NCBI GenBank assembly: GCA_003215635.1
Contig: QCKC01000003.1
Location: forward strand, 96,001 to 158,371
Source of the DNA: Prochlorococcus sp. AG-409-J19
GTDB taxonomy: Bacteria > Cyanobacteriota > Cyanobacteriia > PCC-6307 > Cyanobiaceae
Direction of reading: 5' to 3'
DNA length: 62,371 bases
Shown here: positions 54,865 to 62,371 of the stretch, one piece after another
How positions within the stretch are numbered: the first letter of the stretch is position 1
Layout: every line of letters begins with the position of its first letter
Program-made: the position numbers and the translations under genes
Notes under the pieces: model-generated
Told to the model about the DNA's origin: nothing
Seen by the model: the letters and a program-made list of their open reading frames with translations, nothing else
Databases searched by the model: none

Positions 54865-56697
54865 TTATTTCACATCTTTATTCTTTACTTCTAGATTTAT
54901 AAACTTTTCAGGAGCAATATCTTTTATTACTTCCAGCATAAATTCTTTCCAAGCAAAAGCTGCCTCTCCACTACTACTATTTGTTGACTCATTATTGTCG
55001 TAACCAAACCAGATTGTAGTTGTGAGTTGAGGAATAGAGCCAATAAACCAAAGGTCTCTACTCCCTTCAGAAGTTCCTGTTTTGCCCGCAACTTGCCTAT
55101 CTTTAAGCTTTGCGGCTATTCCTGTCCCACTATTCACGACTTCTTGAAGCATCCAGTTCATTGTGTCGGCGACATCTTTTTTAATTACTTGTTTGCCTTC
55201 CTCACCATCCTTTGCTCGACTCCAAAGTAAACGACTACCTGGTCCACGAATTTCCTCAAATGCAACAGGCTTTGTATATACACCTCTGTTTGTTATTGCT
55301 GCATATGCGGCAGTCATATCAATGACAGTTTGTTCGTAAGCACCAATTGCCAATGGATAATAGTGGCCAAGTGTTCTTTCGTTTCCTATGCCAAGTGAAT
55401 TGGCTATTTTAATAACTTCTTCAAAACCTACTTCATCCAGAATTTGTACGGCTACGTTATTCAATGAGTTTTTGAATGAGTTGACAATTGAAACCTCACC
55501 CATATATTTATCTCCAAAATTCTTAGGGCAGTATCCATCCCAACATTTTGGAGAATCAATATATTTATCCTCTGTAGTTAACCCTATATTAATGGCAGCG
55601 ATATAGGGGAATAATTTAAAAGTTGAACCAGGAGATCTCAGTGCTTGAGTTGCTCTATTGAATTGAGTCTCCTCAAAGTTTTTACCTCCGACCATTACTT
55701 TTACTAGACCACTTTTAGGGTCTATTGCAAGAATCGCCCCTTCTGCTCCATTCGGACTATATCTGCTGATAATTCTCTTTGCATGTTTTTGCCAAGAAAG
55801 ATTTAGCCCAGTACGAACTTCTAATCCTCCAACTTCTAGCTGTTCTTTCGTAAGAAATAAAGGTAATTCTTTTGCTAGCCAATCACTAAAAAAAGGTGCT
55901 TTACTATTATAGTATTTTGGTAGAGATGGATTTAAATTCAATGGAGAATTTATAGATTTAAGAACAGTTTTATTTGATATGAATTTTGCACGCTCCATTC
56001 TATTTAGAACTATAGATCTTCTTTGCAATGCGGCTTTAGGATTTATTAAAGGTGAGAACAAAGAAGGGGCTGGAGGGAGACCTGCAATAAGTGCAGCTTC
56101 GGGTAAATTAAGATTTTCAGGCTTTTTAGAGAAATAAACCCAAGCGGCATCGGCCACTCCGTATGCGCCTGATCCAAGATATACATTATTTAAATATTGC
56201 TCAACGATTTCTTTTTTGCTTAGTTGTCTTTCAAGTTTGTAAGCAAGTGCTGCTTCCTTGAGTTTACGTGTAATAGTTCTATCTTGGCTAAGGAAAACCA
56301 TCCTTGCTAATTGCTGAGTGATGGTACTTCCGCCTTCTGTAATAGCACCTTGCTTCATATTTGATATTAATGCTCTTATTATTCCCCAAATATCTACACC
56401 TTTGTGATCATAGAATCGACGATCTTCTGAAGCAATAAAGGCTTGCTCTATAAGTAATGGCATTTCTCCGGAATTTATTTTTTCTCTTGTAGCTGGCCCT
56501 ATCTTTTGAATTACTTTCCCATCGAAAGATAGAATATTAATTGTACCTGGCCTTTTGAAACTTGCGATGCCTCTAGAATCAGGAAGTTTTGAATCTATAT
56601 ATTTGCTTAGATGATTTTCGCTAATTGCTGTTAGGCCTCCTAATGATAATGGTATAAGTGATATTAAGAACCAATTTTTTTTCCCTCTCTTAATCAC
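54865..56697 (-). CDS. Class A penicillin-binding protein (PBP1A type)
   Basis: Bifunctional peptidoglycan synthase of 610 residues with one N-terminal membrane anchor (about 9-24). Glycosyltransferase domain: FIASEDRRFYDHKGVDIWGI (catalytic Glu), EGGSTITQQLARMVFLS and the KEAALAYKLERQLSKKEIVE block. Transpeptidase domain: SPGSTFKLFPYI carries the active Ser-x-x-Lys, KNSLNNVAVQ the Ser-x-Asn motif and GKTGTSEGSRDLWFIG the Lys-Thr-Gly motif. All catalytic signatures are intact. Start overlaps chlG by 4 bases. Confidence 0.95.
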   Translation of the reverse strand: MIKRGKKNWFLISLIPLSLGGLTAISENHLSKYIDSKLPDSRGIASFKRPGTINILSFDGKVIQKIGPATREKINSGEMPLLIEQAFIASEDRRFYDHKGVDIWGIIRALISNMKQGAITEGGSTITQQLARMVFLSQDRTITRKLKEAALAYKLERQLSKKEIVEQYLNNVYLGSGAYGVADAAWVYFSKKPENLNLPEAALIAGLPPAPSLFSPLINPKAALQRRSIVLNRMERAKFISNKTVLKSINSPLNLNPSLPKYYNSKAPFFSDWLAKELPLFLTKEQLEVGGLEVRTGLNLSWQKHAKRIISRYSPNGAEGAILAIDPKSGLVKVMVGGKNFEETQFNRATQALRSPGSTFKLFPYIAAINIGLTTEDKYIDSPKCWDGYCPKNFGDKYMGEVSIVNSFKNSLNNVAVQILDEVGFEEVIKIANSLGIGNERTLGHYYPLAIGAYEQTVIDMTAAYAAITNRGVYTKPVAFEEIRGPGSRLLWSRAKDGEEGKQVIKKDVADTMNWMLQEVVNSGTGIAAKLKDRQVAGKTGTSEGSRDLWFIGSIPQLTTTIWFGYDNNESTNSSSGEAAFAWKEFMLEVIKDIAPEKFINLEVKNKDVK

Positions 56698-57647
56698 AAA
56701 ACCCCAGATAAACTACTATGCCCTATGGCGAGAGCTGTTACTAGCATTCCTAGTATTAAAAACGGCTGAGCACTAGCCTGATACTTAACATCAAAAGCAA
56801 GTGGATCTCGCAGTAACCAAATATCTTGGAATGTAATCTGAGGGATAATTAGCAGAATAAGTATTACCGAAGCGAAATGTTGTCCAATGCTAATTAAAAC
56901 AAGAACCATTGCTAATTGGAATATGTTTATCATTCCGGCACTAATCCAGCTAGCCTTTTTTATCCCAAAGGCTACAGGGAGTGATTGAAGTCCAAGTTCT
57001 TTGTCACCTTCTACACTTTTGAAATCGTTGATAACTGCTATCCCTAATCCTGAAAAGCTGTAGGCAAGAGTAAGTAATGCTGTAATAAAAGTGAGATGTC
57101 CAAATAGGGCCTGGCCTGCCCACCAGGGCAATGCTATGTAACTTGCTCCAAGAGCATAATTACCCAGCCAGCCATTTTGTTTCAACTTTAATGGTGGGGC
57201 TGAATAGATGAAACTGACAAACGAGCCTCCTAGCGCAAGTACTAGAACTGTAGGGAATGAATGTTTTGCCCAGATATCAAGACCATAGGCAATTAATAAG
57301 CCTCCTAAAAGAAGAGACCAGATTTGAAGTTTTACTTGGGTTAATGAGATAGCTCCAGAGGGTATTGGTCTATTAGGTTCATTTATTGCATCAATTTCTC
57401 TATCATAAAAATCATTAATTGTTTGAGTGTAACCAGTTAAAAATGGCCCACTCATTAACATGCAGGCAAATGCAGCTAAGACATCGGATAAATGCCATTG
57501 GAAATTACCACTAGCTGCCGCCCCGCAGATCACTCCCCAGAGCAGGGGGATCCAGGTTATTGGTTTCATTAGCTGCAGACGCAGCTTCCAAATGTTTTTA
57601 GTGCCTGAGGCACCTTTTATTCCAAGTAATTGGCGTGCGTCACTCAC
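56694..57647 (-). CDS. chlG: Chlorophyll synthase
   Basis: UbiA-family prenyltransferase that esterifies (divinyl-)chlorophyllide with phytyl or geranylgeranyl diphosphate in the thylakoid membrane. Motifs: WKLRLQLMKPITWIPLLWGV, FLTGYTQTINDFYDREIDAI with the Mg-binding Asp-x3-Asp block, NEPNRPIPSGAI, and the second site INDFKSVEGDKELGLQSLPV. Eight or so spans. Length of 317 is normal for ChlG. Cotranscribed with the PBP gene by a 4-base overlap. Confidence 0.97.
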   Translation of the reverse strand: MSDARQLLGIKGASGTKNIWKLRLQLMKPITWIPLLWGVICGAAASGNFQWHLSDVLAAFACMLMSGPFLTGYTQTINDFYDREIDAINEPNRPIPSGAISLTQVKLQIWSLLLGGLLIAYGLDIWAKHSFPTVLVLALGGSFVSFIYSAPPLKLKQNGWLGNYALGASYIALPWWAGQALFGHLTFITALLTLAYSFSGLGIAVINDFKSVEGDKELGLQSLPVAFGIKKASWISAGMINIFQLAMVLVLISIGQHFASVILILLIIPQITFQDIWLLRDPLAFDVKYQASAQPFLILGMLVTALAIGHSSLSGVL

Positions 57648-57657
57648 TGCTATGGCC

Positions 57658-57882
57658 TCATGCGCGAGCTATTTCGTTTTCAAAGAACCAGCATTTGGAT
57701 CCATCGCTTAATTGAAGGATTACGCCAACTCCGGTCCCATCTGTCATCTTGAAACCTAAGAGTGTCCCCCTAGGGTCACTTTTAAGCTGCAATGACAATG
57801 CAGAAGGGATTCGATCACGAACACTATCCAAAACAACTTTTACTTTTGATCCGATCCGGAAAGAGGTGGTAACTTTTGACAT
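57658..57882 (-). CDS. DUF2862-like small cyanobacterial protein
   Basis: About 74 residues from ATG 57882: MSKVTTSFRIGSKVKVVLDS, DRIPSALSLQLKSDPRGTLL, GFKMTDGTGVGVILQL and SDGSKCWFFENEIAR. The beta-rich layout (KVKVV, GTLLGFK, VGVILQL, CWFFENEI) resembles an SH3-like barrel, as in DUF2862/CcmS-type small proteins. The frame is open to 57933, which would add 17 unrelated-looking residues overlapping the hisF promoter region. Directly upstream of chlG on the same strand (gap 10 bases), so cotranscribed. Confidence 0.78.
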   Translation of the reverse strand: MSKVTTSFRIGSKVKVVLDSVRDRIPSALSLQLKSDPRGTLLGFKMTDGTGVGVILQLSDGSKCWFFENEIARA

Positions 57883-57933
57883 GGCCTCCAAACTAGGTGG
57901 TAGGCGCAAGATTAACAGCGTATCTAACTTCAA

Positions 57934-58707
57934 ATGGTTGCTCTTCGCCTTATCCCTTGCCTAGATGTCGCGGAAGGTCGTGTAGTTAAAGGGGTTAATT
58001 TTGTTGGGCTTAGAGACGCTGGAGACCCAGTAGAGCTTGCATATCGCTATAGCATTGCGGGTGCTGATGAATTGGTTTTTCTTGATATAGCGGCAAGCCA
58101 TCAAGGTCGAGAAACTCTTGTTGAAATTGTTTCTCGTACTTCAAGAGCCGTAACTATTCCATTTACTGTTGGTGGAGGTATAAGTTCTCTTGAAGGGATT
58201 ACTGAGCTTTTAAGAGCAGGGGCAGATAAGATTAGTTTGAATTCGGCTGCGGTAAAGCATCCAGATTTGGTTAAGAAGGGAGCTGAGCGATTTGGTTCTC
58301 AATGCATTGTGGTGGCAATTGATGCTAGGAGGAGAAATCTCGGAAGCTCTGGTTGGGATGTTTATGTTAAAGGGGGCAGAGAGAACACTGGGTTAGATGT
58401 TCTCATGTGGTCGAAAGAAGTTGCTGAGTTAGGCGCAGGAGAGATTCTGCTGACCTCAATGGATGGTGATGGAACTCAAGCTGGATATGATTTGGAGCTA
58501 ACAAAAGCAGTATCAGATTCAGTAGGTATTCCTGTTATTGCTTCAGGAGGGGCTGGCTGTATTGATGATATTAGGAGAGCTTTTGTAGATGGCAGGGCAT
58601 CGGCAGCATTGTTAGCATCACTGCTCCATGATGGAGTTTTGACAGTTGAGCAAATTAAAAAAAATCTACTTTCAAGAGGATTGAATATTCGACCAATAGA
58701 TGATTAA
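57934..58707 (+). CDS. hisF: Imidazole glycerol phosphate synthase cyclase subunit
   Basis: TIM-barrel subunit that uses ammonia from HisH and PRFAR to make imidazole glycerol phosphate and AICAR. Catalytic Asp near the N-terminus in [20 protein letters not shown], and the second Asp in [19 protein letters not shown]. The phosphate motifs [10 protein letters not shown] and [16 protein letters not shown] are intact. Length of 257 is normal. ATG start. Divergent from the DUF2862-like gene. Confidence 0.98.
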   Translation: MVALRLIPCLDVAEGRVVKGVNFVGLRDAGDPVELAYRYSIAGADELVFLDIAASHQGRETLVEIVSRTSRAVTIPFTVGGGISSLEGITELLRAGADKISLNSAAVKHPDLVKKGAERFGSQCIVVAIDARRRNLGSSGWDVYVKGGRENTGLDVLMWSKEVAELGAGEILLTSMDGDGTQAGYDLELTKAVSDSVGIPVIASGGAGCIDDIRRAFVDGRASAALLASLLHDGVLTVEQIKKNLLSRGLNIRPIDD

Positions 58708-58787
58708 TTTTAAATTAGATTCAGTGTTTCTTTTATGCAGTATGAATTATATAAATAACTCTTTTGGAGATTGTAGGAGTTTTAACC

Positions 58788-59489
58788 TTGGATAAATTAG
58801 GTTCCTCTTCTGTAGAAGATCTTTTTGATGAAGTTGCTCCACAATATGATCGGTTGAATGATTTGCTAAGCCTTGGTTTACATAGACTTTGGAAGAAACA
58901 ACTAATTGATTGGTTGCAGCCGTCAAAGGGGCAAAAATGGCTGGATATTTGTTGTGGAACTGGTGATTTGTCATTTGCCCTGGCAAAGCGCATAGGACCA
59001 ACTGGCGAGGTTGTTTCTATTGACTCAGCTTCACAGACGCTTGCTATAGCCAAAAAGAGATCTCTGAAAAAATCTGCGCATGCAATAAATTGGCTAAAAA
59101 CCGATGCTCTTGATACTGGATTAGAGGGAAACCATTTTGATGGGGCTGTAATGGCTTATGGGCTGCGCAATCTTTCAGATCCTTTTAAAGGATTAAATGA
59201 AATGTGCCGAGTATTGAAAAAAGGAGCGAAAGCAGCAGTGCTTGATTTCAATCGCTTGGAAGAAGGTTCGATCGGCTGGAAATTTCAAAGATTTTATTTA
59301 AGAAATATTGTTGTCCCAATAGCTTCCTTATCAAATCTGAAAAGTCAGTACGAATATCTTGAAAAAAGTCTTGAGCATTTTCCAAAAGGTAGTATTCAAG
59401 AGGAGTTGGCGCATGATGCTGGGTTCTCTTGGGCTACCTATCAAGTCATAGCAGGAGGCCAAATGGGGATACTTTGGCTATTGAAATAA
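58788..59489 (+). CDS. ubiE: Menaquinone/phylloquinone C-methyltransferase
   Basis: Final methylation of 2-phytyl-1,4-naphthoquinone, giving phylloquinone of photosystem I (MenG role in cyanobacteria). VEDLFDEVAPQYDRLNDLLS, KWLDICCGTGDLSFALAKRI for SAM, and the later AVMAYGLRNLSDPFKGLNEM, CRVLKKGAKAAVLDF blocks define the family. I chose the TTG at 58788 because TAGGAG precedes it at about 8 bases; the frame is open from 58764. Following gene 59566 is on the same strand. Confidence 0.94.
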   Translation: MDKLGSSSVEDLFDEVAPQYDRLNDLLSLGLHRLWKKQLIDWLQPSKGQKWLDICCGTGDLSFALAKRIGPTGEVVSIDSASQTLAIAKKRSLKKSAHAINWLKTDALDTGLEGNHFDGAVMAYGLRNLSDPFKGLNEMCRVLKKGAKAAVLDFNRLEEGSIGWKFQRFYLRNIVVPIASLSNLKSQYEYLEKSLEHFPKGSIQEELAHDAGFSWATYQVIAGGQMGILWLLK

Positions 59490-59565
59490 GCATAAATTCC
59501 TATTGCTAGCTTGCAAAAGGAGACGCTTATGAACTATAAAGAAAATATAAAGGAAGAGGATAGCT

Positions 59566-59910
59566 GTGGCGTTCCCCATCCCTGCTCTGCTCAGCTCAAT
59601 AGAGGAATTGCTATATGAGGTTCATTGGCTTGAGGGATTGATTTTGGTTACCGACGCGCACAAGCCAACTTTTGTCTCAATTTCACAGCTTGATTCGCTG
59701 CTTGCAAGACTCCATAAGCATCCCAAAGGAGAAGAGGTTGCAGAAATGCTTTATGTATCTTTGCATGATTCGTATGGGAAGGGTTCCGCTAAGACGGTTC
59801 TAGTGTTAAAGGCTAATGGCAGTTTTTGGTTAGGCCTTATGGATATCTCTGGCAGAAGTCATCAAGTTGATAGTGCTGTAAAGCACTTAAACAGATGCTT
59901 CCAATTGTGA
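59566..59910 (+). CDS. Conserved hypothetical protein
   Basis: A 114-residue soluble protein: PIPALLSSIEELLYEVHWLE, GLILVTDAHKPTFVSISQLD, SLLARLHKHPKGEEVAEMLY, then a strand-rich half (KTVLVLKANGSFWLGLMDIS). Balanced composition and GTG start at 59566 after a spacer of 76 bases. It is reminiscent of small conserved proteins of marine picocyanobacteria. No catalytic motif seen. Confidence 0.7.
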   Translation: MAFPIPALLSSIEELLYEVHWLEGLILVTDAHKPTFVSISQLDSLLARLHKHPKGEEVAEMLYVSLHDSYGKGSAKTVLVLKANGSFWLGLMDISGRSHQVDSAVKHLNRCFQL

Positions 59911-59996
59911 TTGTTTTCAATTTTAGTTGCTTAAATAATATATTTTTATTAGGAAGATTATGGCCCAAATGCTATGTAAAGCAATGATATATGTTA

Positions 59997-60392
59997 CTAA
60001 ATAGTTTTTATTATTCTATATTGAGTCCCTGTGTATTTGTTAAAAGTTAAACTCCAAACTCTTTCGCAAATTTCTTTAAGCTGTTCCAAGAAAATTTCTG
60101 TGTTTCCAGAATTAATCCATTGGCTTTTAATTAATGGGATTTGATCTTGCATATTTGTCATAGGAATTTGAATTAAAATCAGGCTCAAGTCCCCAGCAGA
60201 CCTTCGTAAAGGACCATTCTCACTGCGCTGTAAAATTCTTAGGAGAAGTTCTTTGGCAATACATTCTCCTATTTCCCCAGGCTCGTCTGTTTCGTTTATT
60301 GGTTCTTTAAGTGATTTCCCCCCTAGAGGAATTGCTCTTTTGCCATTTTGCTCAATTAAAGCAAGGGCAATCATGTAGGGATAAGAAGACAT
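59997..60392 (-). CDS. Conserved hypothetical protein
   Basis: A 131-residue protein from ATG 60392: MSSYPYMIALALIEQNGKRA, then a polar loop (SLKEPINETDEPGEIGECIA), a helix (KELLLRILQRSENGPLRRSA) and a strand (GDLSLILIQIPM). No signal peptide; one Cys near residue 43. The sequence looks like a folded small domain, and I recall similar picocyanobacterial hypotheticals without a known role. It precedes the pcb terminator region. Confidence 0.65.
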   Translation of the reverse strand: MSSYPYMIALALIEQNGKRAIPLGGKSLKEPINETDEPGEIGECIAKELLLRILQRSENGPLRRSAGDLSLILIQIPMTNMQDQIPLIKSQWINSGNTEIFLEQLKEICERVWSLTFNKYTGTQYRIIKTI

Positions 60393-60456
60393 AATGATTT
60401 TTGTATTATTGGTTTCAGTAGCTTACTTATTTCCTATTCGATAAACAGATATTCTT

Positions 60457-60498
60457 GCAAATAAAAAAGCCCTGCTAATGCAGGGCTTTTTTATTTGC
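60457..60498. terminator. Strong bidirectional intrinsic terminator
   Basis: Perfect 18-bp stem (arms 60457-60474 and 60481-60498), with an extra C-G pair closing a TAAT loop. The GC-rich AGCCCTG core is flanked by A-run and T-run, so it works on both strands. It lies 47 bases after the pcb stop on the minus strand. It also insulates pcb from the upstream hypothetical gene. Confidence 0.93.
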
Positions 60499-60545
60499 CT
60501 AGTGAAGTTTCTCTAAGCTGTTCCTTTAATTAATTTAAAAGAACT

Positions 60546-61604
60546 TTAGTTAAGAGTGCCTTGGGTTGACTCGAAGGTTTCGAAGAACTTGCCAATCTTT
60601 TTGAAATCAAAGCCCATTGCCCTCAAACCATGCCAGAAATGTCCTTGCAGGTATACAAAGCCAATGTAGAAATGAACGTTAGAAAGCCAAGCTCTTGCGG
60701 TATGAGCATCAGCTACTAGAGATGCATCAGTATCAATGAAGTACGGTGCAAAATCCAGTTGGAATTTGAGAACATCACCATAGAGGTCTATTGGATAGAT
60801 GGTGGTGTTAGAGGCACACCAGAAAGCAGCTACAAAGGAAGTGTAGGCAGCACCGGCTAGAGAGGTTGAGAGAACAAACTCAGCGGATAGAAGACCTTTC
60901 CCTTTGAATTCTGTGTATTCACCCCATTGCTTGGTGAAGATGTGGAAAAGTGCTCCTGCACTCATGAATAATGCCAAGAATGCATGACCACCCATAATGT
61001 CTTCCAAGCTATTAATTGATAGCCAGTCGATTTGGTGGTTCCAAATCATTCCTAGGTCAAGGTTGTATTGAACCTTCCGGACAACGCCCAGCGCTGGGTC
61101 GTAAATTCCATGAATTCGGGCCCATTCAACGAATTGAACATTGCCAAAAGCAAGGAATAGAAGGTGATGCCCAAGGATGAAAGTCAGCCTGTCTGGGTCA
61201 TCCCAGTTAAAAGCAAACTTATTAGGTCTAGAACCTTGAGGATAGTCTTCTAGTTTCTCTGCATATCTAAAAGCGTGGAGCATTCCGCCACCGCCATAGA
61301 CAGCTGAGAAAATCAAGTGAAGAACAGCTACCACCATTAGTTGGTAGGTGTCAGTAAAGACTCCGTTCTCGATGCCGCCAATACCAAGTCCAGCTAGGTG
61401 GGGAAGGCTTACAAAGCCTTGTTGGCCGAGGGGCAAGGAGGGGTTGTAGCGAGCCAACTCAAAGAGTGTGTTGGCACCAGCTCCGAAGCAAATCAATCCC
61501 GTATGGGCAATATGCGATGAGATGAATCTGCCTGAGCGATTAGTCACAGCAGAATTACCCGCATACCACGCGTAGGTAACGTTCGGGTTCCCGTAGGTCT
61601 GCAC
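60546..61604 (-). CDS. pcb: Pcb chlorophyll a/b-binding light-harvesting antenna protein
   Basis: Six-span thylakoid antenna of the CP43/IsiA superfamily that binds divinyl chlorophyll a/b around the photosystems. 352 residues. Start GTG 61604 (MQTYGNPNVTYAWYAGNS). His-rich spans include SHIAHTGLICFGAGANTLFE, YQLMVVAVLHLIFSAVYGGG, LTFILGHHLLFLAFGNVQFV and GGHAFLALFMSAGALFHIFT, plus the C-terminal WLSNVHFYIGFVYLQGHFWH. The last segments pair chlorophyll-ligating His with Arg/Glu. Pcb genes are diagnostic of Prochlorococcus and related chlorophyll b cyanobacteria. Confidence 0.97.
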   Translation of the reverse strand: MQTYGNPNVTYAWYAGNSAVTNRSGRFISSHIAHTGLICFGAGANTLFELARYNPSLPLGQQGFVSLPHLAGLGIGGIENGVFTDTYQLMVVAVLHLIFSAVYGGGGMLHAFRYAEKLEDYPQGSRPNKFAFNWDDPDRLTFILGHHLLFLAFGNVQFVEWARIHGIYDPALGVVRKVQYNLDLGMIWNHQIDWLSINSLEDIMGGHAFLALFMSAGALFHIFTKQWGEYTEFKGKGLLSAEFVLSTSLAGAAYTSFVAAFWCASNTTIYPIDLYGDVLKFQLDFAPYFIDTDASLVADAHTARAWLSNVHFYIGFVYLQGHFWHGLRAMGFDFKKIGKFFETFESTQGTLN

Positions 61605-62126
61605 GAGAAGTAAACAAAGGACTGAGTGAAAATATCTTTTATTGCCCGCTTGTGCCTCAAATGTTCACATCGCTTATTGCTAATGCTGCGTAAAATATTT
61701 GTTGTTCTTGGGGTGCAAAAGCTGAAAAGGCTCTCCCTCACTAGATAAATCTTGTCCCTGATGCTCCTGGCTCTTGAAAACGCTTTGCCATCATTTCCTG
61801 ATGAACTTGTAATTAAGCAAAAATTTGCATGCGGTTTTTGCTTACTAGAGAGAATTTTTTATTCAGCACTAGAGCTTTAACACAGATGTTTTGATTTGAA
61901 ACCGTTTCCTTCATAGGCGAATAGGGGCATATTTTCAGTGTCTCTTTCTTTAGCTCTTGGCAAGATGCATATGAATAAATAAAAGTAGATTGACGATTAG
62001 GTTGCCATATCACTTTCTGAGAAGATGGGATCGTTCGATTTTGAGCTATTCACTTATAATAAGATAGTTTAGGAGACTATTCGATCCCTAAATTGATTTA
62101 CGCTGTAATTTTTGGAGTAAGAAGCA
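61605..62126. other. Spacer upstream of pcb and of the small ORF at 62127
   Basis: About 520 bases with no gene I trust. It should hold the pcb promoter (minus strand) and the promoter of the small plus-strand gene. A 39-codon ATG frame at 61761 on the plus strand lacks a ribosome site and is not called. No tRNA or hairpin stands out. Confidence 0.5.
62055..62060 (+). promoter_or_regulatory. Candidate -10 box (TATAAT) upstream of the 62127 gene
   Basis: A consensus TATAAT lies 67 bases before the ATG at 62127, with no clear -35 (common in Prochlorococcus). It would place the transcript start near 62067, giving a leader of about 60 bases. Confidence 0.4.
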
Positions 62127-62312
62127 ATGCCTTATGAACCAGGGAGTGTTCAGTGTCGTGGTTTGATAACCGCTAAAGAAAATCTCTTGAACGCGATGAA
62201 CTCTCTTAATAAAATTGAAAAAATAGATCATATTCAGATTCAATTAAGGCAGATATATAAAGAATTAGAGGAGATACATGAAGGAAGAAAGGTGATCGAA
62301 CGAGAGTTATGA
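62127..62312 (+). CDS. Small hypothetical protein (61 residues)
   Basis: ATG 62127 follows GGAGTAAG at a good distance. The product MPYEPGSVQCRGLITAKENL is followed by NAMNSLNKIEKIDHIQIQLR and a charged C-terminal helix (KELEEIHEGRKVIEREL). It is helical and probably cytoplasmic. No family recognised. A further gene may begin at 62358. Confidence 0.6.
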   Translation: MPYEPGSVQCRGLITAKENLLNAMNSLNKIEKIDHIQIQLRQIYKELEEIHEGRKVIEREL

Positions 62313-62357
62313 GGTAATAAAATTTATTTATAAATAACTGAAAAGGTGTAAGGAGTT

Positions 62358-62371
62358 ATGTGTCAATTATC
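62358..62371 (+). CDS. Possible gene start cut by the right edge
   Basis: AGGAG at 62351-62355 precedes ATG 62358 (MCQL...), only 2 bases away, which is closer than usual. The window ends 11 bases later, so nothing can be said about the product. Confidence 0.3.

Noticed and set aside
61813..62013. 66-codon minus-strand frame upstream of pcb
   Set aside because: No ribosome site, unconvincing composition, and it lies in the likely promoter region of pcb.

Overview
The window looks like a stretch of chromosome from a low-light-adapted Prochlorococcus, or a very close marine picocyanobacterium. The DNA is AT-rich and tightly packed with short spacers. It carries a Pcb chlorophyll a/b antenna gene, chlorophyll synthase chlG, pipX-pipY, the light-repressed long ribosome hibernation factor, a plastid-type PDH E2 and many small cyanobacterial hypotheticals. 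This assignment is inferred from gene content and remembered family sequences, not from a database search.

Layout. (1) 1-6240: carbohydrate cluster, with a TreS-like GH13 enzyme cut by the left edge, glpD and glpK on the minus strand, and a second GH13 enzyme divergent from glpK. (2) 6.3-10.9 kb: a small accessory segment bounded by two nearly identical tRNA-Thr(GGT) copies in direct orientation (7302-7373 and 10717-10788). It carries DUF3303- and DUF3764-like genes, several tiny ORFs, a sulfotransferase-like gene and, next to the intact tRNA, an integrase N-terminal remnant. tRNA-Tyr follows. (3) 11.0-19.6 kb: core genes aroQ, miaE, cobI, dus, a 2OG oxygenase, der, an EcfT-like permease, pipX-pipY, sepF and proC. 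(4) 19.6-24.3 kb, minus: glycosyltransferase, MFS transporter, recO, deoC and hpf. (5) 24.2-30.1 kb, plus: lipB, acyl-CoA/ACP synthetase, YlqD-like gene, pdhC and queA. (6) 30.1-33.8 kb, minus: cysK and two tandem Cys/Met-metabolism PLP enzymes. (7) 34-41 kb: a second accessory region with a TauD-like oxygenase, hypotheticals, a TPR-glycosyltransferase, a multi-pass membrane protein and an RTX metalloprotease. (8) 41.2-62.4 kb: rpsD, yidD, murE, a class V aminotransferase, an aldolase II, an ArsM-like methyltransferase, a NifU-like scaffold, mqo, lepA, a DppC-like permease, trmH, rsmB, a class A PBP, chlG, hisF, ubiE/menG, pcb and the start of a further gene.

How the genes work together. Most are housekeeping genes: translation and tRNA modification, cell wall, cofactors, photosynthesis, nitrogen signalling and sulfur amino acids. 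The two accessory regions carry the variable functions. The strongest unusual signals are the tRNA-Thr duplication with an integrase remnant (a probable decayed tRNA-associated integrative element), a DeoC homologue whose Schiff-base lysine position reads Gln, an 18-bp perfect hairpin inside mqo, a 59-residue protein with a type IV prepilin-like N-terminus, and a secreted-type RTX zinc protease. I found no CRISPR array, complete transposon or rRNA operon.
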